DNA of 33,436 bases, taken from an uncultured Gallionellaceae bacterium. GTDB lineage: Bacteria > Pseudomonadota > Gammaproteobacteria > Burkholderiales > Gallionellaceae. The stretch is taken from NCBI GenBank assembly GCA_903847155.1, contig CAINCU010000036.1, positions 1 through 33,436 on the forward strand, read 5' to 3'. Each line of letters opens with the position of its first letter. Positions within the stretch are counted from its first letter, which is position 1. The translations under genes were made by a program, and so were the position numbers. The notes under the pieces are model-generated. The model saw nothing but the letters and a program-made list of their open reading frames with translations, did no database searches and was not told the DNA's origin. Of this stretch, positions 1 to 7,952 are shown piece by piece.

Positions 1-140
1 AGTCAGTATTACGCTGAAAACGCAGTTGTGTAACCGGGTGTCGAAAGATGCCTTTGCAGAGGCTTGAGCCGTGTGCGGTGAAAGTCGCAAGCACGGTTCT
101 TAGGGGGCTGGGTGCGAGCAATCGCGTCCGGCTACCCGAC
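1..140 (+). mobile_element. 3' end of a group II intron (domains V and VI) inserted in umuC
   Basis: Bases 66-99 form a typical group II domain V hairpin (GAGCCGTG at one side, CACGGTTC at the other, with the AAAG tetraloop region). Bases 100-140 form domain VI and end in CTACCCGAC. The reading frame of UmuC resumes immediately after base 140. The 5' part of the intron, with any reverse transcriptase, lies outside the window. It is a different lineage from the intron at about 14.7-16.6 kb, because the domain V sequences differ. Confidence 0.85.
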
Positions 141-1378
141 TCTCCTGCGAGCGCGTATTTGATCCGCGCCTAGAGGGGGTGCCGGTCGTCGTGTTGTCTA
201 ACAATGACGGCTGTGCTGTTGCCCGCTCGGGTGAAGTGAAGGCACTAGGCATCAAGATGGGTGAGCCGTGGTTCAAGATGAAGGATGTCGCCAAGAAACA
301 CGGCATCATTGCACTGTCCAGCAACTACACGCTCTATGGCGATCTGTCCGCACGAGTGATGTCAATCCTCTCCAACTTCTCACCGAATCAGGAAATCTAT
401 TCCATCGATGAATGCTTTCTAGACCTGGACGGTTTTGATCCGGCATCATTGATGGAATACGGGCAGAAGATACGACTGGCCGTGAAGCAAGGTGTAGGCA
501 TTCCAGTCTGCGTAGGAATAGCCGATACAAAAACCCTCGCCAAGCTCGCCAATCACTGCGCCAAGAAAGGATTGGCCGGCAGCAATGGCGTATGCGATTT
601 CGGACAATTGGATGAGCAACAACTCAGCGCGCTCTTTGCCGGCATTCCGGTGGGCGAGATTTGGGGTGTTGGTCGGCGCATTTCCGCCAGACTTGATGAA
701 ATGGATATCAAGACCATTGAAGACCTGCGTCGTGCCGATCCTGAATATATCCGGCAGCAATTTTCGGTAGTGCTCGAACGCACGGTAAATGAATTGAACG
801 GGACCCCCTGCATCGAGCTGGAAGAAGCCGGCACGCCCCGCCAGCAGATCATGGTGTCCAGATCGTTTGGTTCTGAAGTAACTCAGTTATCTGATCTGTC
901 CGAGTCAGTTGCCTACTTCACCACCCGTGCAGCCGAGAAGTTGCGGCATGATGGTTCCGTCGCCGCCAGTCTATGTGTCTATGTCCGCACCAATCCCTTC
1001 AAGGAAGATGCGCCTCAATACCAGCGCTCGATGATCGTTCCACTATTCCAGCCAACCGACGATACAACGAAACTCGTTCACGCATCACTTCAGGGATTGA
1101 AAGCGATATATCGGAGTGGCTTTGGCTACAAGAAAAGCGGCGTGTTGTTGATGGGGCTGCAAAGCAAAGGAACGGTACAGGCGACTCTTTTCGATGATCC
1201 AGTAGAACAAGCCAAATCTGACAGCATGATGCGCGTCATGGATGCCATCAATCGGAAAATGGGGCAGGGGAGCGTGACGGTGGCGGCATCGGGTGTAAAG
1301 CAGCGTTGGGCAATGCGACGGGAGAGGAAGTCACCGAATTACACGACAGAGTGGAGCGAGTTGCCAGTGGCTGGTTAG
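141..1378 (+). CDS. umuC: UmuC, Y-family DNA polymerase V catalytic subunit, 3' exon
   Basis: UmuC is the catalytic subunit of translesion polymerase V, which with UmuD' copies damaged DNA after SOS induction. The frame is open from base 143 ([19 protein letters not shown]), which is the conserved start of the family about ten residues after the initiator, so only a short 5' exon is missing. The catalytic SIDE motif is in [11 protein letters not shown] near base 404, followed by the helix-hairpin-helix region (IWGVGRRIS) and a full C-terminal little-finger domain; the stop is at 1376. A GTG at 179 could be called as start, but homology clearly extends upstream. The gene is interrupted by a group II intron, and functional protein requires splicing. 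umuDC copies are common on plasmids. Function is very sure; activity is not. Confidence 0.9.
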
Positions 1379-1429
1379 GCTATGCCTTCTCGGATTAGCC
1401 GCTATCGGCTATATCTGCCTGATGTTGTA

Positions 1430-1676
1430 ATGGCGGCTTACTGATCATAAAGCTGCCGGTCGAGGAAATCTGGCGGTGGCCCGCTTCTCGGCCTGACCGG
1501 TCAGTCATCAAGCATCGAAAAACAGTGCGGGCGAAAGTCCGCTGTTGAATCGAAGAACGAGTTATGGCATCCAGCACCCATGACCGCTCCACATCCAACA
1601 CCAGTCAGTCAGGACTTTTTCTGGGAAAAATCAGAGAAACAGATTTGAGCGTCAGCTTCCACAAAAGAAGGTCATC
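1430..1676 (+). repeat. Dispersed repeat R1, copy A
   Basis: A non-coding stretch sharing long near-identical blocks with 6893-7010 (same strand) and 27040-27285 (opposite strand). Shared landmarks are GAAGCTGCCGGTCGA, TTCTCGGCCTGACCGG and CTTCCACAAAAGA. Short ORFs across it are not conserved as proteins. I do not recognise a named element; it could be a non-autonomous mobile remnant. Confidence 0.75.
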
Positions 1677-1726
1677 ATCATGTCTCATGCACATGGACAT
1701 CACAATCATTGAGGCCATTCATGTTG

Positions 1727-1852
1727 TGGTGGTCGGTGAGGGATTCGAACCCACGTCTACCCGACGAAAGGCCACGTTTTATGGCCTTTCGTCGGATGGC
1801 CGCAGACTTGCGCCTGCGACCCCGGAGCGCACTACCACTGTGCTAACCGACC
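1727..1852 (-). ncRNA. tRNA-like RNA with a 14-bp variable arm, downstream of a HEPN gene
   Basis: Read on the minus strand from 1852, it starts GGTCGGT and ends ACCGACC, a perfect 7-bp acceptor stem, followed by A and an encoded CCA. It has T8-A9, a D arm (GCAC/GTGC around AGTGGTA) and a T arm with the TTCGAAT loop, whose stem has one T-T mismatch. In place of a normal anticodon arm there is an 8-bp hairpin (GGTCGCAG/CTGCGGCC) with an 8-base loop GCGCAAGT and about eight extra bases before it. There is no U33-like base and no clear anticodon. Then comes a perfect 14-bp hairpin with loop TAAAACG in the variable-arm position. Total length is about 123 nt plus CCA. It begins 10 nt after the HEPN gene's stop codon on the same strand. 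It may be a pseudo-tRNA, a tRNA mimic that binds the HEPN protein, or a regulatory RNA. Confidence 0.65.
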
Positions 1853-1862
1853 AAGTCAAACT

Positions 1863-2729
1863 CTACCACTTCAGCTTCGCAATAGTATCACCAACATCGC
1901 GGTCCGAGTACAAGAGCAATTGCTTCATAAAGTTTCTCGCGGCGGTCTCGCGCCTAGCCCCTACATCTTTCCCAAAGCGACGCTCTAACATAGGTAGAAC
2001 ACACTCATCGTCGTTAATTATATGTCGGCATATCCACTTTGCAACATCCTGCCACGCTTTTGAACACATTAGTGCATCAGATGCCGCGAGGCTAGTCGGA
2101 ACATTTGGCACGGAACCATACAATCGTTCGACTTCTGTCTTGGGCAACATTTCCCACACGTCCGCCGCCTTCTTATCACTATCCAGGTCGACAGCGTGCA
2201 ACTCCTCATTTCTTACGAGCCTGTAATAGTTTACAACCGAAAAACATGGTTCCTGAAAGATCGCTTTTGTCCGAGTGAGGACCTGATCAGCAGTTCTCTC
2301 TCCTCCAGGCATCGATGCAAGCATGGCAAGAGCTACTGTTTTAGCGATGGTGTCGCCCTTATCTATCGCAATAAATCGCGGCGTATCCTCATTCTTCAGT
2401 TGCTTTATGTAGCTATTGGAGCGCACTTTTCTGCACAGGGCATCGCCAGCACTAAATACATACGCAATATGACTCAAAAAAAGATAATTGTGCGCACCTA
2501 ATAGAGATGCATTTTCAGGATGCAGAGAATGAAATCGGAATTGTTTTGCAAGCTGCCTGATGTACTTCTGTTTGTCTGACTTCCCACCCAGATTCTCTTC
2601 AAAAGACATAAAACAAATCTCAAGTAGATTTAGATGTAGATTGTGCCGGCCCAGTGCACGCCGGAATTCGCCTTCAATCTCCCCAGGCAGCGGGGCCAGA
2701 TTCAATAGTTTCTCGTTCTTGATAATCAT
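1863..2729 (-). CDS. Putative HEPN-domain ribonuclease, 288 aa
   Basis: The protein looks largely helical. Residues 164-182 contain YYRLVRNEELHAV, which matches the HEPN catalytic pattern R-N-x3-H (R173, N174, H178). HEPN proteins are dimeric metal-independent RNases of toxin-antitoxin and abortive-infection systems, and several attack tRNA. The start at 2729 is the only good ATG; the ribosome site is weak. Helices around residues 80-105 (YLFLSHIAYVFSAGDALCRK) would fit the first long helix of the fold. I do not recognise the full-length family; the HEPN call rests on the motif and helical context. The neighbour is a tRNA-like RNA 10 nt downstream on the same strand, which suggests co-transcription. 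Upstream lies a possible 43-residue ORF and an inserted IS. Confidence 0.6.
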   Translation of the reverse strand: MIIKNEKLLNLAPLPGEIEGEFRRALGRHNLHLNLLEICFMSFEENLGGKSDKQKYIRQLAKQFRFHSLHPENASLLGAHNYLFLSHIAYVFSAGDALCRKVRSNSYIKQLKNEDTPRFIAIDKGDTIAKTVALAMLASMPGGERTADQVLTRTKAIFQEPCFSVVNYYRLVRNEELHAVDLDSDKKAADVWEMLPKTEVERLYGSVPNVPTSLAASDALMCSKAWQDVAKWICRHIINDDECVLPMLERRFGKDVGARRETAARNFMKQLLLYSDRDVGDTIAKLKW

Positions 2730-2794
2730 GCAGTAGTTGCCATCCGGTAATTAGTGGCGCAGCGACAAATCAATTCCCTTTGGCAAGCCTCAAC

Positions 2795-2926
2795 CTATTG
2801 CCTCAGATGCTCAGAATGCCAGCATTTTGCATAGCGAGAAGCATCGCTCAGGATTTGTTTTCCATGTGCAATATCGCCCCCATCTTTTAGACATTCTAAC
2901 AAACGCCTAGCATTATTGGATGCCAT
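2795..2926 (-). CDS. Possible small ORF upstream of the HEPN gene, 43 aa
   Basis: ATG at 2926 opens a 43-residue frame starting MASNNARRLLECLKDGG and ending in SEHLRQ; a GTG at 2947 would add seven residues. It is predicted helical and soluble. It ends 65 nt before the HEPN start on the same strand, so it could be the first gene of a toxin-antitoxin-like unit, or a remnant of a gene broken by the IS at 2999. I see no recognisable family and no strong ribosome site. Confidence 0.3.
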   Translation of the reverse strand: MASNNARRLLECLKDGGDIAHGKQILSDASRYAKCWHSEHLRQ

Positions 2927-2993
2927 GGCTGTTTGTTCCAACGACACTCTCCGGGAAAGTGGAAGCGCACCTCAACTTGCAACGTCAGCATTG

Positions 2994-4581
2994 ATGCAGA
3001 TTGTGTTGAAAAACACACGGCATGCGCTGAGTGTAGATGATAAAATTCTGACTGTCGAATGAGCGGAGAACCTTGATATGATGGGGTTTCAGACAGATAA
3101 CCAAGAACGCCTTTTCTACTCTTTCAATCTTGAAGACCACGTTCCACAGAATCACCTCCTTCGCGGCATCAATCAGTACCTCGATTTAAACGAACTTCAC
3201 AAACACCTCGCTGAGCATTACAGCCACACCGGCAGACCATCCATTGATCCTGAGCTGATGATCCGCATGCTCATCATCGGCTACAGCTTCGGCATTCGCT
3301 CCGAGCGCAGACTGTGCGAAGAAGTACATCTGAATCTTGCGTACCGCTGGTTCTGCCGATTGGGGCTGGAAGACAAGGTGCCAGACCATTCCACCTTCTC
3401 CAAGAATCGTCATGGTCGCTTCCGCGACAGCGGAGTATTCCGTTACCTGTTCGAAACAGTATTGCAGCGCTGCATGAACGAAGGGTTGGTGCGAGGTGAG
3501 GGATTTGCCACGGATGCCAGCGTCATCAAGGCTGATGCACAACGCCAACGAGCAGTACCTGGTGAGGAAGTAATTGATTGGGGCAATCCATCCGAGGCGA
3601 CCCGTCCTGTTAAGGAATATTTGGCCGCACTGGAACAAACCAACCCAACGGCTACGCCACCGAAGTCAATCTCGCTGACAGACCCCTTATCGAGTTGGAC
3701 GGCAGCGCATGGTCCAGCCTACTTTGCTTATTGCACCAACTATCTGATTGATCTGGACGCAGGCATCATTGTCGATGTCGAAGCATCGTCCGTCAGCAAA
3801 TCTGCCGAGGTAGATGCCACCAAGAAGATGCTTGATCGAGTCGAGGAGAAGTTCGACCTAAAGCCAACACGACTAGTTGGCGATACTAACTATGGATCAG
3901 CAGCCATGCTTGGCTGGCTGGTTAACGAGAAGCAGATTGAGCCGCATGTCCCTGTACTCGATAAGACCGAGCGCACGGACGATACATTCTCATGCAGCGA
4001 CTTTAACTGGAATGAAGAAGCCGACGAATACCGCTGCCCTGAAGGACATGCGTTACGCAGCAATTGGCGACCCTTCAAAAATCCACGTAATCAAATTACG
4101 AAAGCCGATACGATCATTTACCGTTCAAGTAAGTTGGACTGCGTGGCATGCCCTCAAAAAGAACGCTGTTGCCCGAACACCGAAATCCGCAAGATCGCCC
4201 GCAGTGTCCATGAAGATGCGCGAGATGTCGCCCGGAAAATTTACCTTACGCCGGAATATCAAGAATCAAGACGAGAGCGAAAGAAAGTCGAAATGCTTTT
4301 CGCACACCTCAAGCGAATCTTGAAGCTGGATAAACTTCGATTGCGAGGTCTCAGCGGCGCACAGGATGAGTTTCTGTTGGCGGCAACTGCGCAGAATTTA
4401 AGACGAATGGCGAAATGGTTGATGCCGGTAACGCAGGAAGATGAACTAATGCCTGCTTAAAGAGAGGATGAGGCACCGCAACCCGCAAAAAGACCAAGCA
4501 GTCCTGAAATATTTCCGAAGATGAAAATTCTGGCGGGGGAAACTGCTAAACTTTCGGCGAGTTTTTCAACACAATCATGCA
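2994..4581 (+). mobile_element. Complete IS1182-type insertion sequence with terminal repeats and 5-bp duplication
   Basis: Inverted ends GATTGTGTTGAAAAAC (2999-3014) and its complement (4561-4576) bound a single transposase gene. The sequence ATGCA is present on both sides (2994-2998 and 4577-4581), consistent with a 5-bp target duplication. The IS looks intact and recent. It lies between the HEPN gene and the 4.7-6.8 kb hypothetical genes. Confidence 0.85.
3078..4460 (+). CDS. tnp: IS1182-family DDE transposase, 460 aa
   Basis: It has the family's layout: an N-terminal DUF772-type helical domain (GRPSIDPELMIRMLIIGYSFGIRSERRLCEE), then the RNase-H-like DDE domain with the first aspartate in EGFATDASVIKAD, the second in VGDTNYGSA, and a C-terminal glutamate region (ERKKVEMLFAHLKRIL). 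A Cys-rich segment (CVACPQKERCC) sits before the last motif, as is usual. Length is normal and the frame is intact. It catalyses cut-and-paste movement of the IS in which it lies. ATG at 3078 is followed by a second ATG at 3081; either may be used. Confidence 0.92.
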   Translation: MMGFQTDNQERLFYSFNLEDHVPQNHLLRGINQYLDLNELHKHLAEHYSHTGRPSIDPELMIRMLIIGYSFGIRSERRLCEEVHLNLAYRWFCRLGLEDKVPDHSTFSKNRHGRFRDSGVFRYLFETVLQRCMNEGLVRGEGFATDASVIKADAQRQRAVPGEEVIDWGNPSEATRPVKEYLAALEQTNPTATPPKSISLTDPLSSWTAAHGPAYFAYCTNYLIDLDAGIIVDVEASSVSKSAEVDATKKMLDRVEEKFDLKPTRLVGDTNYGSAAMLGWLVNEKQIEPHVPVLDKTERTDDTFSCSDFNWNEEADEYRCPEGHALRSNWRPFKNPRNQITKADTIIYRSSKLDCVACPQKERCCPNTEIRKIARSVHEDARDVARKIYLTPEYQESRRERKKVEMLFAHLKRILKLDKLRLRGLSGAQDEFLLAATAQNLRRMAKWLMPVTQEDELMPA

Positions 4582-4757
4582 GTGAGCAGTCATTCCGCCA
4601 TTCAGTCATGCCGTCTGCAATGGCCGAGAAATTGACGGTCATCTGCTCCAAGCCAAAAACAGGAGATTACAAGTTAAGATATTCCTTCTATCATTTTACA
4701 TACAGATGGACAGTTGGTCTGGATGTTAGCTTGTTGAACCTCAAAGGAACTCTCGCC

Positions 4758-5180
4758 ATGTCTTGCTCAGTTCGGATATTTATTGTGGCTCCAGATGACA
4801 CCATATATCGAATTGCTGGTTCAAGGTTTACTGCGATGATCAACGATCCAGAAAGTCACCCCCTTTTACGCTTCGCCGATCAACGAGTTCGTATGGCAGA
4901 AGCAATCGTTGAGCTTCGTAATCGAGCACCTTGCGGAATTGATCGGCTCTTGTTTGAAATACTCAGATTCGATGACCATGGAAGATTGGATATCAAGACT
5001 TTCATGCGCCAGAATTTTGCGCTTGCAGAACTGCTCAGCGACAAACCAGCGACGCGCGGCACTGTTGTTGATGCTGGTAGTCGCTTTGTTGCGCAAGGCG
5101 GTAGATGGCAGCCATCACAGCCACTGGAGCGGCGCATTCGCCAAGCTGCTCTTGGAAAATTGGAATGTAAACGCTTGTAA
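4758..5180 (+). CDS. Conserved hypothetical protein, 140 aa, of mobile-element type
   Basis: The frame is open from 4521, but the protein most likely starts at ATG 4758 (MSCSVRIFIVAPDDTIYRIA), which has AAAGGA ahead of it; the upstream part overlaps the IS end and is not protein-like. The family is familiar to me as a small conserved hypothetical found in proteobacteria, with motifs FADQRVRMAEAIVEL and SRFVAQGGRW. It has no signal peptide, no membrane segments and no known catalytic motif. It is followed by another short hypothetical gene (5224) and a putative protease gene, probably one transcription unit. Function unknown. Confidence 0.75.
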   Translation: MSCSVRIFIVAPDDTIYRIAGSRFTAMINDPESHPLLRFADQRVRMAEAIVELRNRAPCGIDRLLFEILRFDDHGRLDIKTFMRQNFALAELLSDKPATRGTVVDAGSRFVAQGGRWQPSQPLERRIRQAALGKLECKRL

Positions 5181-5223
5181 TACTCGAACAAGTTATCAAC
5201 GTGATCCATTACGCAAAAACTCT

Positions 5224-5586
5224 ATGATGAATAATGACGACCCATTCAAGATTTTTATAACTGACCCTGAAATGCAGCAGCGTATCGCCAAGCACATTGC
5301 TTTGAGGTGTTTTCGGAATTCCATTTTGGAAGATTTACACTCCGGCAAAGTTCCTGATTCGAAGAGCGGTGACTATTCCGATGTCGTTGTTCATACACCT
5401 TATGGAGAAATTCCGTGGAATGATCTCTCCCGCTTTAACGATGATGAGATGAAAGCGCTCATGATTGATGTGGTGAACCACACTTATCATTTTATCCAGG
5501 AATTATTCGACGATGAGCGCGGAGGCCAACTGCTCCTCAAATTGGCTCAAAAAGACCCAGCACCAGAATGGGATGATCCGAAATAA
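5224..5586 (+). CDS. Conserved hypothetical protein, 120 aa
   Basis: The start is taken at ATG 5224 (or 5227), giving MMNNDDPFKIF; the longer frame from 4909 overlaps the previous gene and is unlikely. The protein is acidic and soluble, with the conserved-looking stretch HSGKVPDSKSGDYSD then TPYGEIPWNDLSRF and MKALMIDVVNHTYHF. I recognise this as a recurring hypothetical of plasmids and genomic islands but know no function. It lies 43 nt after the 4758 gene and 50 nt before the 5637 gene, suggesting an operon. Confidence 0.75.
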   Translation: MMNNDDPFKIFITDPEMQQRIAKHIALRCFRNSILEDLHSGKVPDSKSGDYSDVVVHTPYGEIPWNDLSRFNDDEMKALMIDVVNHTYHFIQELFDDERGGQLLLKLAQKDPAPEWDDPK

Positions 5587-5636
5587 ATGTCTGATTTCCT
5601 CAATCCGATAAGTCTGATAATTTCAGGCTCAGTATC

Positions 5637-6506
5637 ATGACGATGACATTGCAGCAACAAGCACAGATTGATCGCTATATCACCAGTGGCATCCACGAAG
5701 ATATCTTATTCAAGATATGGCCGGGCGACTCGGTTGTGGCGCGGGCCATAAACGGGGAGACGGCAGTACGCAGCGCGCTCATTTCAGCGGTGATGAATCG
5801 AGCTGGAAAGACTACGCCACATGCAAGCCTTGAACATTTTGTTTCGGGAATAAATGCCCGTGCAAAATTTGCACCTATGGTGCGTGGATTGTTTTCGCAG
5901 AACGAGCAAGCGATCATTCTCGACACGCTTGAGCTCTCCGTCGTATTCCTGACACCAACCACGATAGACACTGTCCTCAGAAAGACACCTTGGCTCAATA
6001 CTGCATGGAAACTGGCGAACATTTACCTCACAAGTTTGGATGCGGAACCTCTTAGTGACAGTGCTCCAGACATTGTTGGCTTGAGCGAAGAAACGACCTG
6101 CTACGTGTCCACAAAATATTTCAGCAACAGCAATCCGCTCGAAGATTACGTGGTACACGAGGCGGCTCACATATTTCACAACTGCAAGCGGAAAGTGATC
6201 GGACTGCCCTCAACACGCCACCGCGAGTGTCTGTTGGAAATCGATTATGCCAAGCGCGAAACATTCGCATACGCTTGCGAAGCCTACAACAGAATTCTTG
6301 AGCTTGGCAAAACCCGCACAGAGCGAGACAGATTTTTGTCTGAAATTGCCGAAGGACTGATGCCATCGGATGATCGAGTTGAAGGTGATGAGTATGTTGA
6401 TATACTTCGAGATGCCGTTGCCGCCAGAAATGGGTGGAAACACATTCTTGAGCGCTGCTCTCCCTCAAAGCAATCAAAACAGCCGCGCAGCGATAGAGCG
6501 GCATAG
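5637..6506 (+). CDS. Putative zinc metalloprotease-like protein (HEAAH motif), 289 aa
   Basis: The middle of the protein has VVHEAAHIFHN, an HExxH zinc-binding motif, with a conserved downstream RETFAYACEAYNRI segment that could supply the third ligand (Glu), as in gluzincin-type peptidases. There is no signal peptide, so it would act in the cytoplasm. The first half has no recognised domain. Two ATGs (5637, 5643) are close together; the ribosome site is weak for both. Its neighbours are the two conserved hypothetical genes upstream and an HU/IHF gene 36 nt downstream. Peptidase activity is an inference from the motif only. Confidence 0.65.
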   Translation: MTMTLQQQAQIDRYITSGIHEDILFKIWPGDSVVARAINGETAVRSALISAVMNRAGKTTPHASLEHFVSGINARAKFAPMVRGLFSQNEQAIILDTLELSVVFLTPTTIDTVLRKTPWLNTAWKLANIYLTSLDAEPLSDSAPDIVGLSEETTCYVSTKYFSNSNPLEDYVVHEAAHIFHNCKRKVIGLPSTRHRECLLEIDYAKRETFAYACEAYNRILELGKTRTERDRFLSEIAEGLMPSDDRVEGDEYVDILRDAVAARNGWKHILERCSPSKQSKQPRSDRAA

Positions 6507-6542
6507 GTAATGTAGCTTAACTGGCAGACCGAAACCTTAATA

Positions 6543-6824
6543 ATGACCCGCGCCGAACTCATCCAGAATCTCGCTGCAATCCATCGCGACCTCACAACTC
6601 AGGACGTCGAACTGGCCGTCCGCACGATCATGGACGAAATGTCACGCACCCTGACCAAAGGGGGGAGGGTGGAGATTCGCGGATTTGGCAGTTTCAACTG
6701 CAATCTCAGGCCGTCACGCAAGGCGCGCAATCCCAAGACAGGCGATCCCGTCCTGGTACCCGCCAAATACGTGCCTCATTTCAAGCCCGGCAAAGAGCTT
6801 CGCGAGCGCGTGGACAGTGACTGA
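6543..6824 (+). CDS. HU/IHF-family DNA-binding protein, 93 aa, IHF-beta-like
   Basis: A small basic nucleoid-type protein that bends DNA. It has the family signature RVEIRGFGSFNCNLR followed by RKARNPKTGDPV and the conserved FKPGKELRERV end, and the N-terminal MTRAELIQNLA helix typical of IHF beta. Length (93 aa) is right for IhfB. Accessory copies occur on plasmids and ICEs, where they help excision, replication or silencing; which role it has here is not visible. Confidence 0.9.
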   Translation: MTRAELIQNLAAIHRDLTTQDVELAVRTIMDEMSRTLTKGGRVEIRGFGSFNCNLRPSRKARNPKTGDPVLVPAKYVPHFKPGKELRERVDSD

Positions 6825-6869
6825 TTGTCAGTGACGGCATCGTTCGCGGCGGACTGACTGGCGCTATTT

Positions 6870-7030
6870 ACAACATCTACCTGATGATGTTTTCATGGAC
6901 AGTGGCGGCTTACTGATCATGAAGCTGCCGGTCGAGGAAGTTTGACATCGGCCCCCCTTCTCGGCCTGACCGGACGGTCATCCCATGCAGGGCTGAATCG
7001 ACTGTGGATGTCCGCTTCACGGCAGGCAAA
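6870..7030 (+). repeat. Dispersed repeat R1, copy B (partial)
   Basis: Starts near CTACCTGATGATG and contains GCGGCTTACTGATCATGAAGC, GGTCGAGGAAG and CTTCTCGGCCTGACCGG, matching copy A (1430-1676). It lacks the last 100 or so bases of copies A and C. It is inverted with respect to copy C at 27040-27285. It lies between the HU and Mrr genes; this gap holds no other gene. Confidence 0.7.
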
Positions 7031-7064
7031 TTACTATTAACCATTAGGTCTCTACGGGGTGTAT

Positions 7065-7952
7065 ATGTGGTTGTACGATAACCTGTCTCATCACCAGTTC
7101 ACTGATCCTCCAATTGGCTACGCGAGTATTGGAGGTGAAAAGTTCTTCTTGGACGAAAATCCTCGAGTCTTCTTCATCCCAAAGCGATGCCCATACTGTG
7201 ACAGTACGTGCGAAGTTCTTGGTCGAAGAGATCGGGTGCCCGCGCCCGCGCCGGTTGGCCGCAGGTGGTGCTTTGTTACAGCACGTCTCTATGTGTGCCA
7301 GTCGTGTGGATGGTGGACCATCCCCTCACTTCGTCATACCGACGACGACTTAGAAGAGGGAGAATATCTTGAGGTTGGTCAAGTAAGAGGGGAACTAAAA
7401 ACATTTGCTAGCGAAGCCACCGATATTCCTCTCGGCGAGTTACATCGATACTTCCTAGCGCATTATGGAATGAGAGGAGAGCTCAGCCCTTACAAGGTTG
7501 AAGACGCTGTCGCGCAAATTTTTCGAGATGCGGAATATGAGGTAACTGCCACCGCTAGGTCTAATGACGGAGGTATAGACCTATTTGTGTTTGAGAAGGA
7601 CGGAACCAGTCAGGCTGCCATTCAGATAAAGAGAACCAAGAATAAGATCGGTGCTGAACTGATTCGTTCCTTTGCCGGTGCACTCCTATACGAGGGAATG
7701 ACCAAGGGGATTTTCGTGACCACGAGCAACTATACCATCAACGCACGGCGTACGGCTGAACGCTTTTCTCATGATCGGGGTTATCAGATTGAATTGATTG
7801 ATGCCAAGCGACTCTACGACATTCTGAAGATTTGCCGCCGCGACAGGTATGCCTCCGAGGGCGACGAGTCCGCTCCTTTCGCAGCAGCCTGGCGAGATCC
7901 GAGCCAAGTCGCGACCGTCATGTTGAGCGCTTTTGACAGGATAGAGATATGA
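7065..7952 (+). CDS. Mrr-like restriction endonuclease with N-terminal zinc ribbon, 295 aa
   Basis: The C-terminal half carries an Mrr_cat-type nuclease core: SNDGGIDLFVF (D172) and IQIKRTKNK (Q187, K189), the D-Qx-K variant of the PD-(D/E)xK site, followed by the helix FAGALLYEGMTKGIFVTTSNY. The N-terminal part has two CxxC pairs (CPYC and CQSC), a likely zinc ribbon for nucleic-acid binding. Mrr-type enzymes cut modified DNA. Start: a GTG at 7059 opens the frame, but ATG 7065 has GGGG at better spacing. It stands alone, with repeats on both sides, and no methyltransferase is near, which fits a modification-dependent enzyme. Confidence 0.8.
   Translation: MWLYDNLSHHQFTDPPIGYASIGGEKFFLDENPRVFFIPKRCPYCDSTCEVLGRRDRVPAPAPVGRRWCFVTARLYVCQSCGWWTIPSLRHTDDDLEEGEYLEVGQVRGELKTFASEATDIPLGELHRYFLAHYGMRGELSPYKVEDAVAQIFRDAEYEVTATARSNDGGIDLFVFEKDGTSQAAIQIKRTKNKIGAELIRSFAGALLYEGMTKGIFVTTSNYTINARRTAERFSHDRGYQIELIDAKRLYDILKICRRDRYASEGDESAPFAAAWRDPSQVATVMLSAFDRIEI

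Noticed and set aside
1727-1852. Ordinary tRNA gene.
   Set aside because: No 7-base anticodon loop with a T at position 33 can be drawn, and about 40 extra bases are present.
1564-2226. A 220-codon plus-strand frame over the tRNA-like RNA and HEPN gene.
   Set aside because: It is antisense to both, runs through the repeat and RNA, and has no ribosome site or protein-like pattern.
4521-4757. Longer start for the 4758 hypothetical gene.
   Set aside because: The extra codons begin inside the IS end and are not protein-like; a ribosome site lies before 4758.
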